Below, piece after piece: positions 22,419-34,000 of a stretch of DNA of 37,903 nt; within the stretch, counting starts at the first letter, position 1, and every line of letters begins with the position of its first letter. The notes under the pieces were generated by a model that saw only the letters and a list, made by a program, of their open reading frames with translations, was not told the origin of the DNA and ran no database searches. The translations under genes were made by a program, and so were the position numbers. The DNA is from Chalciporus piperatus (Eukaryota; Basidiomycota; Agaricomycetes; Boletales; Boletaceae). The DNA is taken from positions 1 to 37,903 of the forward strand of contig JBBPTG010000231.1 of the NCBI GenBank assembly GCA_038093975.1, read 5' to 3'.

Positions 22419-23379
22419 ATGATGTCTTCAGAGTCTGCCCATCACATCCAAGCCCTTTCTGGCACCGACTACACCACCTGGGCCGAGGAAATGAAGGCGC
22501 TCCTGCGCTCCAAAGGCCTCTGGCGCCTTGTGGATAGCAAGGAGACTCGAACTGTTGCTTTTGGTGATTCCCCAACTTAGCTTTTCCTACTTACTTACTT
22601 TCCTTTTACTCATACAGCGCTACCTAGCGCTCCATTCGACTTCTAACCTATTTAGATCAATTCCTCAGGTTATTTTACCTAGGGTACCAACTTGGTTCAT
22701 TACCTAGTGTTGTTCCCTTCGCTCTGCACTAGCAGAGCTTTACCTTAGACTGTGTGGCGCTTCCTTGACACTTTGTTTACCTTTGTTTACCTTGAAGCGC
22801 ACACTCCTCCAGAGTCCATTGTAGCTAACCTTCAGTTACTCACATTGGACTCTAGGTACCGTTACCTATTTCTTCACTCAAATACATCCAAGTTACTCAC
22901 ATTGGACTCTAGTCCAAGCCTCCAATAGACTCTTGAGTCGACCTAGCAACTGGCTAGTCCACCCCTGCAAGTCTTTGGCTGCAACACGACCTACTGATGC
23001 AGGAGATGAGCAAGATAAGTGGGATGCCAAGCAGGACAAGGCTGCTGGTGAGCTTATGCTCAACCTTCATCCTGACCAGAGGGTGCATATCAGGGCGCAT
23101 CAGGACGATCCCATCGCTTCCTGGAAGGCTCTGAAGGACCTCTATGTCCAACAGAAGCCTGGAACTCGGTTCGTTGCCTACGACGATTTCTTCAGCATCA
23201 GGAAGCGCCCAGAGGAGACCCTCACTACCCTCACCGCTCGTGTTGAGCAGGCCATGTCCAGGATCCAAGACCTTCGCCCAGCTGACTTCACCTTGACCAA
23301 GTTGGACGAAGAATTGGCCTGTCTGGCGATGATTCGTGCCCTTGGGAAGGACTACTACCACTTCACCTCTTCCCTATCG
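22419..23379 (+). pseudogene. Copia-type gag fragment, split by a solo LTR
   Basis: The ATG at 22419 starts MMSSESAHHIQALSGTDYTT, then WAEEMKALLRSKGLWRLVD, the usual start of copia gag in fungi. The LTR at 22553-22986 interrupts it. Removing it plus one 5-bp copy joins DSKETR to PTDAGDEQDKWD in frame. The following UBN2-type region has LYVQQKPGTR and ALGKDYYHF. The fragment stops at about 23379 where it runs into the 3' end of the JmjC gene. Zinc knuckle, protease, integrase and reverse transcriptase are missing. Confidence 0.8.
22553..22986 (+). mobile_element. Solo LTR inside the copia gag
   Basis: 434 bp from TGTTGCTTTTGG to GGCTGCAACA. Flanks CGAAC (22548-22552) and CGACC (22987-22991) are a 5-bp target copy with one change. 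An inverted relative lies at 23960-24344. This copy has about 50 extra bases near its 3' end. Inside it are the repeated AGTTACTCACATTGGACTCTAG boxes. Confidence 0.85.
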
Positions 23380-26245
23380 GTATGCGTCCTCGATCCCCCA
23401 AGCCTTCATGATCGGCGCAACGATTTTCTTTGCGCGTAACCGTTCGCTGGCCATTTCCTGCATCAACGGGTCGGACACCGGAAGCTTGACATGCTGCCCA
23501 TGCGACAGCATCTGATTTGGCGCGATTGTCAGCAGCGATGCGAACGCGATGATGCAGCGATGGAAGAACATCGCTGTGGAGGTGTTAGAGGAGGCTGTAA
23601 ATCGAGGATCGGTCGACTTACTCCGCGTCTGCGAAGCGACTGGAAGAGCGAGGATCATGCGGTACATGCGGCTCAGCATGCCTGGATGTTCCTCGTTTGA
23701 TGCTTCGAATCGTGGTTGATTCTTCCTGTCCCGCCTGAGATCGAACATGAGCGCGAACTCAGTGAGGTGCATCGTCTCGTAACACAGGAAATGTCCGCCA
23801 GACATGATGGTGTCTCGCGGGGTATAAACCATGTTCTTAGATACATTGGTCGCACTTACAAGCCGGCGCCCGGCTCCAGAAGCTCGGTCCCGATGACGGT
23901 AGGTATCCAGGGCCATGGCGCCCGCATAGAACACATTCCACCCCTTCACAACAACGGTCTGTTGCAGCCAATTGGAGGCTTGGACTAGAGTCCAATGTGA
24001 GTAACTAAGATATATTTGGGTGAAGAAATAGGCAACAGTACCTAGAGTCCAATGTGAGTAACTGAAGGTTAGCTACAATGGACTCTGGAGGAGTGTGCGC
24101 TTCAAGGTAAACAAAGGTAAACAAAGTGTCAAGGAAGCGCCACACAGTCTAAGGTAAAGCTCTGCTAGTGCAGAGCGAAGGGAACAACACTAGGTAATGA
24201 ACCAAGTTGGTACCCTACGTAAAATGACCCGAGGAATCGATCTAGATAGGTTAGAAGTCGAATGGAGCGCTAGGAAGCGCTGTATGAGTAAAAGGAAAGT
24301 AAGTAAGTAGGAAAAGCTAAGTTGGGGAATCACCAAAAGCAACACGGTCTGGTCGTCGTTGTCGATATCCCTGTGATGGACATATCCCCACAACTTTGCC
24401 CCCGCCCGGATGTAGGAATATGTGAGGAACCCGGACGCATCATGGTGAGGGTATGTCACAAACCCTCTGTGGGTCATCACATCCCATCCCGTGGCGCGCA
24501 CGCCATCGAACCGCATCGTTTGCGGGAGGACTTCCTGCCCGCCGTCGAGGTTCCGGCCTCCGTGATGTAGGAGTCCGTGATCGTCGAGATCAAAGCGTCG
24601 TTGTCGTCCAGTATGGGTCTACATATATTGGTTAGGCACAACTGTGACCATATGCTCCCAGGTGACTGGAACATACCTCACTAGTGGTGGAACATCTGGC
24701 ATAGGGTTGGGAAGGGACAGGCAGTTCAGGCATTGTTTTGCGTCGTCGGCTGTGAGGATGAATTCCCGCAGCGTACCCCACTGCAGCTGTGAGTTCTTCC
24801 AGTCAGTGCTGTCCGACTTGTTATTCATGAGCTGCGCCCGTATATTGGCATCTGGAAATGCAATGAGTGAGTGAGTGAATGGGAACATTATGCCCGAGCA
24901 CATGCTCTACATACCTTGCCAAACGACGGACTGATCGAGCCATGGTCGATGTGCTGCAATACCTTCTAATGAGAACTTCATGTGGTCCCCTCCATCGCTG
25001 GAGGTTGGCACAAGGACCGTGATTCCCTGGGAAAGGGCACTCCTGATATCCCCCTCCTTTCTTGCCACAGCAATCATTTGACCCCGGTCTTCCATGTGGA
25101 TGCCTGCCCGTGCTCGGGCCATGAACCATACGGCCTCGATGTCCTGGGAACGATATCAGCATTAGCAACATGCTCACCACTACTGGCTTACCGCTTGACA
25201 GGTCATCAGCCTATTTGGGCCGATGCTGTGTGCAGACCACGATAAGCGGCATGTATGGCGTTTGGAATCCATGTGGCGATTATAGCCTAGGGTGCTCGTT
25301 CGGTCAATGGAACATCTGAAGAATAGATAATCACTCACTGTTGAAGGGATGATCAACCGCATTGTCCTCTGTATCGTCCTCTGTATCGTCCTCTAAGTCC
25401 TCCTCCAGCGTTAGGCCATCTATGCCCTCCATCAGATCCATTGGTTCCGCTGAGTCCTCTCGTTTCACGGGAGGCTCTGGTTCCTCCATCTCGATGTCCT
25501 TGCTGGCATCCCACGATACCTCGGTGGAAATATATGGCGATGGTGAATCTCTGCCAGACGTCGTGCTCAGCATTCCGGCATCTATGTGTGACCGTGGAAT
25601 CGCAAAGTTAGCTGGGGCTGGTGATGGGGAGAAGGAGGCAGTGGAGGCGGGAGCAGGAGCAGGAGCAGGGGCAGGAGCAGGAGGGGCGATGGGGGCCGCT
25701 GATGTGTTGGAAGACGTCGCACGCATCGCCGGTTTGGGCCTTATGGGCCTGGAAGATGGTCCAGCGATTGCTGGAGGTGTACGTGTTGGGGGAGCAGTGC
25801 TGGTAGATGGCCCAGCGATGGGAACAATGGGAAGCGGCATACCCATGATTCTGGCAGTGCGGGTGCACTTTTTGCGTGCGGGCGGCGAGGTCGTGTCGGC
25901 AGGACGTTTTCGATTCGTGCTGTCTGTTTTCGGGAACGTATGGCTAGCCAAGAGGGCCTGTGCCAACGTACCGATATCCTGAGGTGCGACCAACAGGGCC
26001 GCGTGGAACGCCTCGATCGAGGACATGTATCTAAGCCCTGAGGTTGCACAGGGGGCGGCATACGCTTGGGCATCGGAGAGCAGGACAGTCAGGGGTTCTG
26101 TGGGGTTCCAGGGAACGACCACAGATTCCTCGGTGCAGATGTGAATCTCGCTCGACTCCCCATCGGGCGCACGGCACACAATGATGTCGCCTGCATAGAG
26201 CGCTGTTACTTGCGCCATCGCCTTTGCATACTGCATCTCACTCAT
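23374..26245 (-). pseudogene. JmjC-type oxygenase gene, split by a solo LTR
   Basis: The first usable ATG is at 26245 (MSEMQYAKAMAQ); frames upstream are closed. Exon 1 ends near 25347 and encodes a Pro/Ala/Ser-rich region (PAPAPAPAPA) with an acidic end. Further exons are near 25300-25186, 25143-24915, 24853-24670 and 24620-23640, with a last one ending TAG at 23374. The JmjC core shows WDVMTHRGFVTYPHHDASGF (HxD), AGAKLWGYVH and MSGGHFLCYETMHLTEFAL (distal His). Family members demethylate histone lysines or hydroxylate proteins using iron and 2-oxoglutarate. A solo LTR sits between DDQTV and VVKGWNVFYAGA; without it the frame is continuous. The last codons touch a copia fragment, so the natural 3' end may be lost. 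No other defect was seen; splicing out of the LTR is not expected. Confidence 0.75.
23960..24344 (-). mobile_element. Solo LTR inside a JmjC exon
   Basis: 385 bp; on the minus strand it starts TGTTGCTTTTGG and ends GGCTGCAACA. Perfect 5-bp target duplication CGGTC at 23955-23959 and 24345-24349. It is an inverted, slightly shorter relative of 22553-22986. Confidence 0.92.
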
Positions 26246-26377
26246 ATGGACATCATACGAGGCATCATTGAGGAGGCCGACCGTGGGCACAGTGGTGGTT
26301 CACATTGTTGGTGTTGGCGAGGGGCAAGTTGGTGGTTTTGGCAAGGATGGATATTCGATGTGTTGATTCGATGTAGG

Positions 26378-26387
26378 TATATATAAT
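26378..26387 (-). promoter_or_regulatory. TATA-like box upstream of the JmjC gene
   Basis: ATTATATATA on the minus strand, about 130 bp before the chosen ATG at 26245. Confidence 0.45.
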
Positions 26388-26457
26388 GATCGTCCATGAC
26401 CTCATTAATAAGCATTACCAATTTGCCTATTAGACGCTCATTTAAGGTTCGCTTTGA

Positions 26458-26710
26458 CACATGTTCGACACATGGGGTAAGGGTTCAACACATGTTCGAC
26501 GGATGGGGTAAGGGTGTTCGACGGGATGTTTGACATGTTCGAGACGTGTTCTACAATGTTTTGGGTGTTCTACATAGGATATACAGGTTTCGAGGCATGT
26601 TCTACATTAGTTATCCACCAGTCTAATGAACTAGATACATGTTCGACATGTTCGACGGGGTGTTCGACGGTGTTTGATGTGTGTTCGATAAGGTTTGACA
26701 TGGGCGCAAT
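26458..26710. promoter_or_regulatory. Cluster of TGTTCGAC boxes between two divergent genes
   Basis: About a dozen copies of TGTTCGAC or close variants (TGTTCTAC, TGTTCGAG, TGTTTGAC), often as ACATGTTCGACA, in 250 bp. Two ATGGGGTAAGGGT copies lie at about 26472 and 26503. The spacing is irregular, unlike a simple minisatellite. The cluster is midway between the JmjC start and the start at 26878. Confidence 0.55.
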
Positions 26711-26811
26711 AAGGTTGCATTACCAACTTCCATTTTACCCCCATCACAATTTCCAATTTCGGATGGTCCAGTAAGGTAATGCATTGAGTAGTCACCCGCT
26801 CACACAGGACA

Positions 26812-26819
26812 TATATATA
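26812..26819 (+). promoter_or_regulatory. TATA box for the gene at 26878
   Basis: TATATATA 59-66 bp upstream of the ATG at 26878, inside ACATATATATACAGG. Confidence 0.55.
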
Positions 26820-26877
26820 CAGGATCGCCGTTCCTGCAGGTTACCTTACTTCCATCACCCATACACTTACCGACACA

Positions 26878-28212
26878 ATGTCCGACATTTTCTTCCCTTT
26901 GACTGCTCCCGATGCAAAGGAGCTTCGGCTGATTGCGCTGATCCAGTACAGTGTCCACCCCCACGACGCCCGGTACTGCAATGTCAAGGGCTGGAACGTC
27001 GAGACGAAGCAGGCGATAGAGGGCCCACACATCCACGTCCCAGCCTGTTACTACGAACACCTTCGCCGCTTCCTTTGGAGGCACCATGTCTTCATCTCTA
27101 TCGAAAAACGCGCTCAGGAGCTACGGCTCGCCAAGGGCCTCCGCCCTCTTCTTCAACGGTACATTATGTACATGGATGTGATCATCGAGGGGCTCCTCAT
27201 GACCGCCCACAAGCACGCCGACCTCGTCCCCACCTTCCGGTCCCGCCTGTTCGACTTCTACCTGCTGGTAGAGGCCTTCGTTGGGCGCCATGAATACGAC
27301 CATGGCGACAAATGGAGGGTAGACAACGACAAGGTCCTGGAATGTCATGACCTCAACGCCATCGGTATGTATATAGATGGATCATGGGCGATTCATACTA
27401 ACCGTCTCTCACTCTCATATCTTATAGACTGGCCCCAAATCTTCGCAAACCAGGACACATCCGAGGGGATGTGGTCTGGTTCAGATTTTCACTTCGATAT
27501 CAATACGGTCCCCGACAGTGATGATTGGCAAACACTTGCCGATTCTGCAGCGACATTCGTGGAGATGGTGAACCCTGAGGCGCAGCCCACCAGTGAGTGC
27601 CATAACCTCAGATTGATACCATGATTTGAGGGATAATCACATCACAGAGCGGACAGCAAAGGCTGCCAAGGGAACTGTAGCGGCGCCGCGGGGCAAAGGG
27701 AAGGCCAAGGAAGGTATGTCTTGCTTGGATTTGGCTGTATGAGCACACAGTAAGTAACTGATATGGTCCACCAGTAGTCGCTCCAACACCATCGCAGCCT
27801 CAAGCTGGCCCCTCCCGCCAACAAAGGGCTGCTCTGTGAAACATTCGCCAGGGCGGCGGCATAGAATCATGTTCCGATTCGCCGCGTGAGCCTCCTGCCC
27901 CCACCCCTCCTACTGCGCCTGTTCATCGTACTCCCCCTGCCGCTTCCGCCCCATCTCCCACCATTGCCTCTGTCACCCCCGTCGCCCCCATCGCCCCCAT
28001 CGCCCCCGTCGCCACTGCCGGTCCGGCCACCCTTTCTCCTCCCCCCTCCACACCCCCTGCGTCTTCCGCAGGTCCTGGTGGCTCTGGTGCCCCTGAAAAC
28101 GGTAAGATCTCCATGAATGCTCAATGCTGAGGATTCATCTCTTTCAATGTGTTCAGGTGGCGCGGCCATTCTGCAGGCGAGGTTAGCAAGGATGATGGAG
28201 TCCAGTTCGTAG
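26878..28212 (+). pseudogene. Unrecognised fungal gene with one in-frame stop
   Basis: Starts at ATG 26878 (MSDIFFPLTAPDAKELRLIA). Exon 1 is about 162 codons, mostly alpha-helical looking (YYEHLRRFLWRHHVFISIEK). A GTATGT..TATAG intron (about 27365-27427) leads to an acidic exon, then a small Lys/Ala-rich exon. A Pro-rich exon follows with TGA at 27837-27839; the frame then stays open for about 85 more codons (PVAPIAPIAPVATAGP) to a GTAAGA donor. The last exon ends TAG at 28210-28212 (ILQARLARMMESSS). The stop may be a mutated CGA, or the protein may really end there. No domain is recognised. It is divergent from the JmjC gene and may share its promoter. Confidence 0.6.
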
Positions 28213-28703
28213 CATCACTGCTTCTCCTTGTCCAGTCCATAATGTAACCATAATGCATATCTTTCATTCGCCATCCATCTGAATCAGATGTATCGATCCA
28301 CAGGATGACCTCGCAGGAACATGGGGAATGGGAAGATGGAAACAACAATTGGACATCTCCCTCAGAAAGCGAAAACATAGGTGATGCTGCCCCCCTCAGC
28401 CCTCAATCAGGATGAGGAATGAATTCATTGAGCCTTTCAGGTGATGCTAGTACGTGCAGATAAACTGATCAGGATTTAGCCAATGGTCAGTAGCGCGCTC
28501 TGTACGGCTCGAGCCCCTCATATGAGCTTTGACGTATTTCGACCCAGTGATGGATGAGCGATGACGGCATATGGATAAGGTCTCCCACTCCACGTTTCAC
28601 CAATACCATGCAAATTTATCTGGCCGCTGTATGGAAAAGCCTGACTGACAACCCTGACCATGCACCGAGGCACTGACAATGCATCATCTGAAGTAGAACC
28701 AGG
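28213..28703. other. Intergenic stretch, nothing recognised
   Basis: Convergent gap between the gene ending at 28212 and the zinc-finger gene ending at 28704. A short direct repeat (CAGGTGATGCT at about 28377-28450) is the only feature noticed. Confidence 0.4.
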
Positions 28704-29999
28704 CTACATGCTGCCGTAGTATGGGGTAAAGAGGTCCTGGGCATTGGAGGCAACTATGTAAAGAAAATCCAGGAGGTTGGACGAAACCCACAAAACATCC
28801 CTTCCATTCTTCTGCCCCAACCAGCGGGCAAAGGTACCCGCCCCCTCCAAATCAGACCTGTTCTCAAAGGAATCCAGGGAAATCCTGAGCAATGTCAAGA
28901 TTTTGTTTCGAAGATGAGTATATTTTCAGGCGTAAAATGCGAGGCCAAGGATCCACTCTTGGAGGCCTTCGTCCAAGCAGGTGTTTGGGAGCTCGTTCCA
29001 AGTCCCTTCATGGGGGACTCCGTCAATTTTCGGACACCCACAGGATCCGCATCGTCCAGGGTTGGGTGCACGTCGGAAGGCCGTCCGAAAGGCATGGTAT
29101 TCTGGGTTTTGGAACCAATCGGCCAGGTCACAAGCTTTTAAGGAGTCATGGGGGTGCGATTGGGCCCGACCAAGGACAGTGTGGAGCATACAGGTTTCCT
29201 TATGATCGCCAAGGAATTTTGAGACGACGAAGGTTTGTGGTTGAAAACCGACACTCAAGGTGGTCTGTATCGCCCGAATGTGAGCTACGACACCATCTGC
29301 ATGGCGGTCAGGGTTCAAGGAGCTGGATGGTGTGTTCGGTTGATATTAGGGTGTGGGGGTGCTCGGGTCTTGGCTGAAGCACGTGGATGATTCGCTACCG
29401 GAGGGCCAATGCATTGGAGCAGACATTCTACTAGAGCTGGTGGATGGTGTGATTAGGGTAGATTTCTGGGAAACCTTGTTGGAAAATGGGTTGGCTGCCT
29501 GTCTTTGGCTAGGAGCCGATGACGAGGGGGTTGTGAGGCTGGAGGAAAGCCGCTGTGGTTGTGAAACAACCACAGGGGAGCTGTGGCCCTCGGCTCTAGC
29601 GTCGAGCCTTTGTTTTTTGGTCGGTCGACCACCATCCTCACGATGGGCCGGGCGCTTCCAACTAGCTGGGGGCTGTGGATGCAGCTAAGTAGGGGTTCAA
29701 CCTACAGGTTGAATGATACGTACCTGGAGTGAGAAATGCGACTGAAGATGGCTGTATAGCCCATATGGGAGGGCAGAGAAGGTGCAAAGCGGGCATCGAT
29801 AGCCCTCCTCTAACTCCTCAAGGTGATACACTTTATCTATACGAAGCATCAGCCAAGGCCGAGAAAATTGGGAAAAGATACGAGGGTATCCACCGAAAAC
29901 AAACAGGGTAAGATCTTGAGAGGTGGCATGCGTATCCACATGGCGTTCTGTATCGGACAAGGGTGTGAGACAGAATGGGCATTTGAGGTCGGACGACAT
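28704..29999 (-). pseudogene. OrsD-type (DUF3505-like) zinc-finger protein with one in-frame stop
   Basis: ATG 29999 starts MSSDLKCPFCLTPLSDTERH, a CxxC..H..H finger, then a second unit (YRCPLCTFSALPYGLYSHLQSH). Two units of this type at the N-terminus are typical of fungal OrsD/DUF3505 proteins, some of which carry helicases. An intron at about 29915-29860 and another at about 29725-29690 are likely. The Ser/Pro-rich part then reads to TAA at 29346-29348 and continues in the same frame for another 140 codons (NPDRHADGVVAHIRAIQTTL). A last exon ends near 28704 (LFTPYYGSM). The TAA could be a mutated CAA. Function unknown; nucleic-acid binding is plausible. It faces the similar gene at 30558. 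Confidence 0.55.
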
Positions 30000-30557
30000 T
30001 GTGGACGAAAGGTGCAGGTGGTTTGGGGAGGTTGCAGTGGGAAAAGAGATGGGGCAGGAGATAGCAGCTCAGGGGCGCATCGGCCCACTATAACCTGCTT
30101 CGGCGATGACTGGCGAAAACCCAGAAGCTGTGATGGAGCCCTTGATAAGTATAAAAAGAAGCCGTACCTCGGTAGCATACCAAACCAAAACCGATGTTCA
30201 GCTAGTAGGCGATCTGCCTGAATTTAACCCAATGAGGTAGGGTGGAACAAGGAATGGCCGAGAGGGGGTTCATATGGCATGTGGATCAGGGAATGCCGAT
30301 CTAGGACGTAAGACTGGGGTAAGGGAATTTGAAATGAGAACCAACCCTCAAGGCTCAAGACCCGAGGGCAGGGGTCGTGTTGCAGAGGGTTTGACGTTCA
30401 ACGAAGCTTCTTTGCCAGGTTTGCAACGGTACATACCTGAGTAGAAACAGCCCTACCATATTGAGCAGCGTTGAGCTTCAGCGACAGAAGGGAGAAGCAC
30501 ACCGCGGTGTGGGGCCGCAGTATTTGAGGGCCATGGGGGAGCTGTTGTGGCGAAAGG
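30000..30557. other. Divergent spacer between two zinc-finger genes
   Basis: About 560 bp separating two related genes read away from each other. No gene or clear repeat. No TATA box was identified. Confidence 0.4.
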
Positions 30558-30931
30558 ATGCCGGCAAAAAGCCCCAAGACCATGTGCCCCTACTGCTTTG
30601 ACGTCGTTGGGGATGGAGAGATTAGGTTGGAGAGGCATGTGAAGGCCATGCACAATGAGGAGAAGTGCCTGAGGCTGTACACATACGGTGGGTGTTGTAT
30701 TGGAGGCAGAGCTGTAAAGGTTAACCAAAATGTGCTACAGGATTAAGCTGGACACTGGAGGAAAGCTCTGGGCGATTCAAGTGCCCACTTTGCGCCCTCT
30801 GCGAGCTGCCTTGGGGACTCCTGATGCACTACAAAGCAAGTCACCTGAGCGCAGAGGTGCGTGAGCCTCGGCACTGGATGCCTGTGGTTAACGAGCCAGC
30901 TCAGGGTGGGGAGGAAAGCCCATCGACATGA
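30558..30931 (+). CDS. Small OrsD-type zinc-finger protein
   Basis: ATG 30558 starts MPAKSPKTMCPYCFDVVGDG, then ERHVKAMH, a CxxC..H..H finger. A GTGGGT..CTACAG intron (about 30689-30750) joins to LSWTLEESSGRFKCPLCALC and LPWGLLMHYKASH, the second finger, and ends TGA at 30929-30931. The product is about 105 residues with the same two-finger layout as the gene at 28704-29999. It may be a duplicate reduced to the zinc-finger head, or the N-terminal piece of a larger gene lost downstream. Nothing beyond the two fingers is recognised. Confidence 0.55.
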
Positions 30932-31003
30932 AAATCGCCTTGACGCAATGGGTGGAGGAGGGTGGGGGCTACTTTGGTAAAGACGGGCGTATTCGGGCGT
31001 CAA

Positions 31004-34000
31004 TCAGGCGTCAGTCAGACCCACACACATGTATTGGTTGAACAATCGATGGTTGCAGCAGCCGCTACAAGCTGTACGTACTAGAGGTGGTCTACCTTTC
31101 AAAATGTTCGGAAAAGGCAATGAGGAAGAGGGAGAAGTTAGGTATGACGTCTGGGGATTTCGATGGCTCTGTAACCCACTCAACGAATTGACTGAGTGGC
31201 TTGTGGGATGAGAGGGGTGAGTTGAGGTTGAGGTTGAGGGATACATGGTGAAGAAAATGCCTGGCCTCATCAGGTGGGGAATGTTCTGGTTGGGGCAATG
31301 TTCGGGAATGAGTTTGTCGCCCCTCTTGATGGCGGGGTGATGGCATGGGGCGCGAAAAGGAACCCAGCAAAGGTGGCAGGACGGCCAGAACACATGTTCT
31401 TCCCTCCTTTCACACGTAGACTTGACAACACAGAGTCACGGCGATAGGAGCGTGTGTGGCTATGCTCCCCAAGGTGGGAGATCCAAGCATCGCGACAACG
31501 CGGGCAACCTGCCTTCTCAGGGCATCCAGCCTCTTTCCCCCAATAACATACGCATGGTCTATAAGCTGGCCGTTTTTTTGAATAGAAAGGAAGTAGGGGA
31601 TGGCTTTGGGAGCGATGTCTGGATTGGGCTGTTGTGCATTGGGAGTTGGGGGCATTGCAGCAATGCCGGTAGGGTATGCGGAGATCGTCTCCTTGACGTA
31701 CGGAAGATCGAACGGCAAGGTTTGGGGAATGGAGAGCTGGCTTGACTGAGGGGCATTTTAGACGGTTGATGGGGATGCGCTAAAGACTTACTGCAGAGAA
31801 ACCCTTGCATCTATCACACAGCGCATTTTCTGCGGACGAGGCGCAGGAATGGACCTCAGGATCAAAGCCTTTGAACGCCAGCCGCCTACAGCTGGGGGTT
31901 TGCAAAAAGTGGGCCAAGGATCGTTTTCCACAGTGGTCTGGATCCTGAAGGGGTGGAGGGGTCGGAATGCGACTCCATATGGCAATGGCGTTGGATTGGA
32001 TACCATCACGGCCCAGGTGTCCAGACTCTTGAAGGAACGAAAGCATCTCCATCGGCTCCACCAGAATGGTGTATCGAACACTTGGAAAATCAACCCCCTC
32101 TGCAAAACAAACGGTTGCGGCAACCCACTGCACTGTGCCTGATCGCCAGGCCTGGAACCTGCGGGATTTCTCCTCCTTGTTTTCAAGCTCATCGGGCAGA
32201 ACACGACTGGTATATGCGTGGATGCCAAGCAGGTCAGCAAGTTGATGGGTAAACGCTATGCTGCTAGTGTATATTATGCCGCGCTCGTTGGGTAGCAGGG
32301 TAATGTTTTTGAACACCTCTACTGTTTTTTGAACTATCTGATCCGGGGACACCTCAAGGGCTTGGTATTTGATGTATACCGGCACCCGAATAAGTCGAAG
32401 AAGAGCGGGGTCGATCATCATTGAGTGACAGAGGGCTGCGATGGAGTGGGTTGATATCGTGGTGGTAAGAAACGTGATGGGCTTCTTGAGCTGGGTGAGT
32501 TTATGTAGAAGCTTAAAACACAGTCGATAGGAGTCCGAGGTAAATATGTGATGGGCTTCGTCCACAAACAACCACTGCAGACGTGGGGAGTTGGCCTCAG
32601 CCCATTGGAAAAAACCCTCGGTACCAGCCTCATGGGCAGGAACGATGACCAGCTGTGCTTCGAAGGGGTTAAGGTCAGACGTCCACCTTCCACCAGCTAT
32701 AGGGAGCGCGGAAAGCCTGCGCTCCATATCCTCGGTCAAGGCAACAAAGGGAGTCACAACGATAAATAGGGAGGTGGGGGCTGTTACGCTTGTACCGGGT
32801 AGGCCAAAGCGTAGACGCAAAAGCCTAGTCAAAGACAAGGGTTTCAAGGGGAGCCTAACGATGGGATGTCCATGTGAAGGCCTAGCGTCCGTTCAAGAGT
32901 GGGACGGTGACTCTCAGAGGGTTCAAGGGAAACGAGGAATAACAAGGTTAGATTGCGTAGGTCTAACTTAGGGTTATAGGAGGAAACTCGAGGGTTTATA
33001 TAGATAAGGGAACAAATTAAGGGCAGGCATAGAAGGAGTCGGAATAGGTAAGAATGAGCTATGACGAATAAGAATGAGTCATGCTCAGTAATCATATGAG
33101 TCAGCAATGACGAAGTGTAGAAGTTGAAAGAACACGAGAGAACATTCGCTGACTAAGACAAAGTAAGAGATGAGAGGCCTAGGCGGGACTCAAACCAGCG
33201 ACTAGGACTTAGTACAAGGTAAAGGAAAAGGAAAGAATGGGGAATCATAACAGGGGCCAATATCGGGGCCCCGAAAAGGCCAGGCTTTTGCCGCTTCCTG
33301 TGGGTAAAACGGCAAGGATTTGCTCGTTCGTTAGGCAGCTTTGGACCAGCTCTGCCTGCTGGATGGACTTGAAGACGAAGCCGCTTGGGCCCGGGAATAG
33401 GACTCTGAGATGGAAAGAAAGCTGCGGGTGAATGACAAGGGGGGGGAGCCGGCTGGGAGACGGGTGGTGAGGTGCGCGAAAGGTGTTGTTTATAAACGAC
33501 GTAAGGTCAGAGCCGAACCCCTGCATCACATTGGTCCAGTGCGGCACAGCAGTGGAATAAAAGTCCCAAATGCAGGCACGTGCAACCTCTTGGAGGGAGG
33601 ATGCTAGGGGTGCTTTAAGTGAGTCGACAAGTTGAACGGCAATGTGTCGATCCCCGGGACCATCGAGATTTTCACTGAACTGCGAATGTGAGAGGCCCAT
33701 ACAGGCATGCCATCTAGCGGACACCGTCCGCTGCATGGATTGAACCGCGGTGTGTGAGATGGTGGCCAAGGTGTTGGAGGTTTGGATGCCATAGTGTGCA
33801 TCGGCAACCGAGGCTGAGTGGCCAAACTATGCATGGATGGCTGCTAGATCATGATCGTCCGCATTCAGAGCAGCATAGTCAGCCTTGGCTAACGAGCAGA
33901 GCATCGTGCACATGACTTGTCGATAGTCCCTCAGACCCAAGGCATGGCCAAGATGCCTTTCGGTATGGTGCTCGAGAATATTACCAAAGTCGCGGCTGGC

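Noticed and set aside
25362..25982. 206-codon plus-strand Ser/Gly/Ala-rich frame
   Set aside because: Antisense shadow of the Pro/Ala-rich first exon of the JmjC gene.
27867..28169. 100-codon minus-strand Gly/Arg-rich frame
   Set aside because: Antisense shadow of the Pro-rich exon of the plus-strand gene at 26878.
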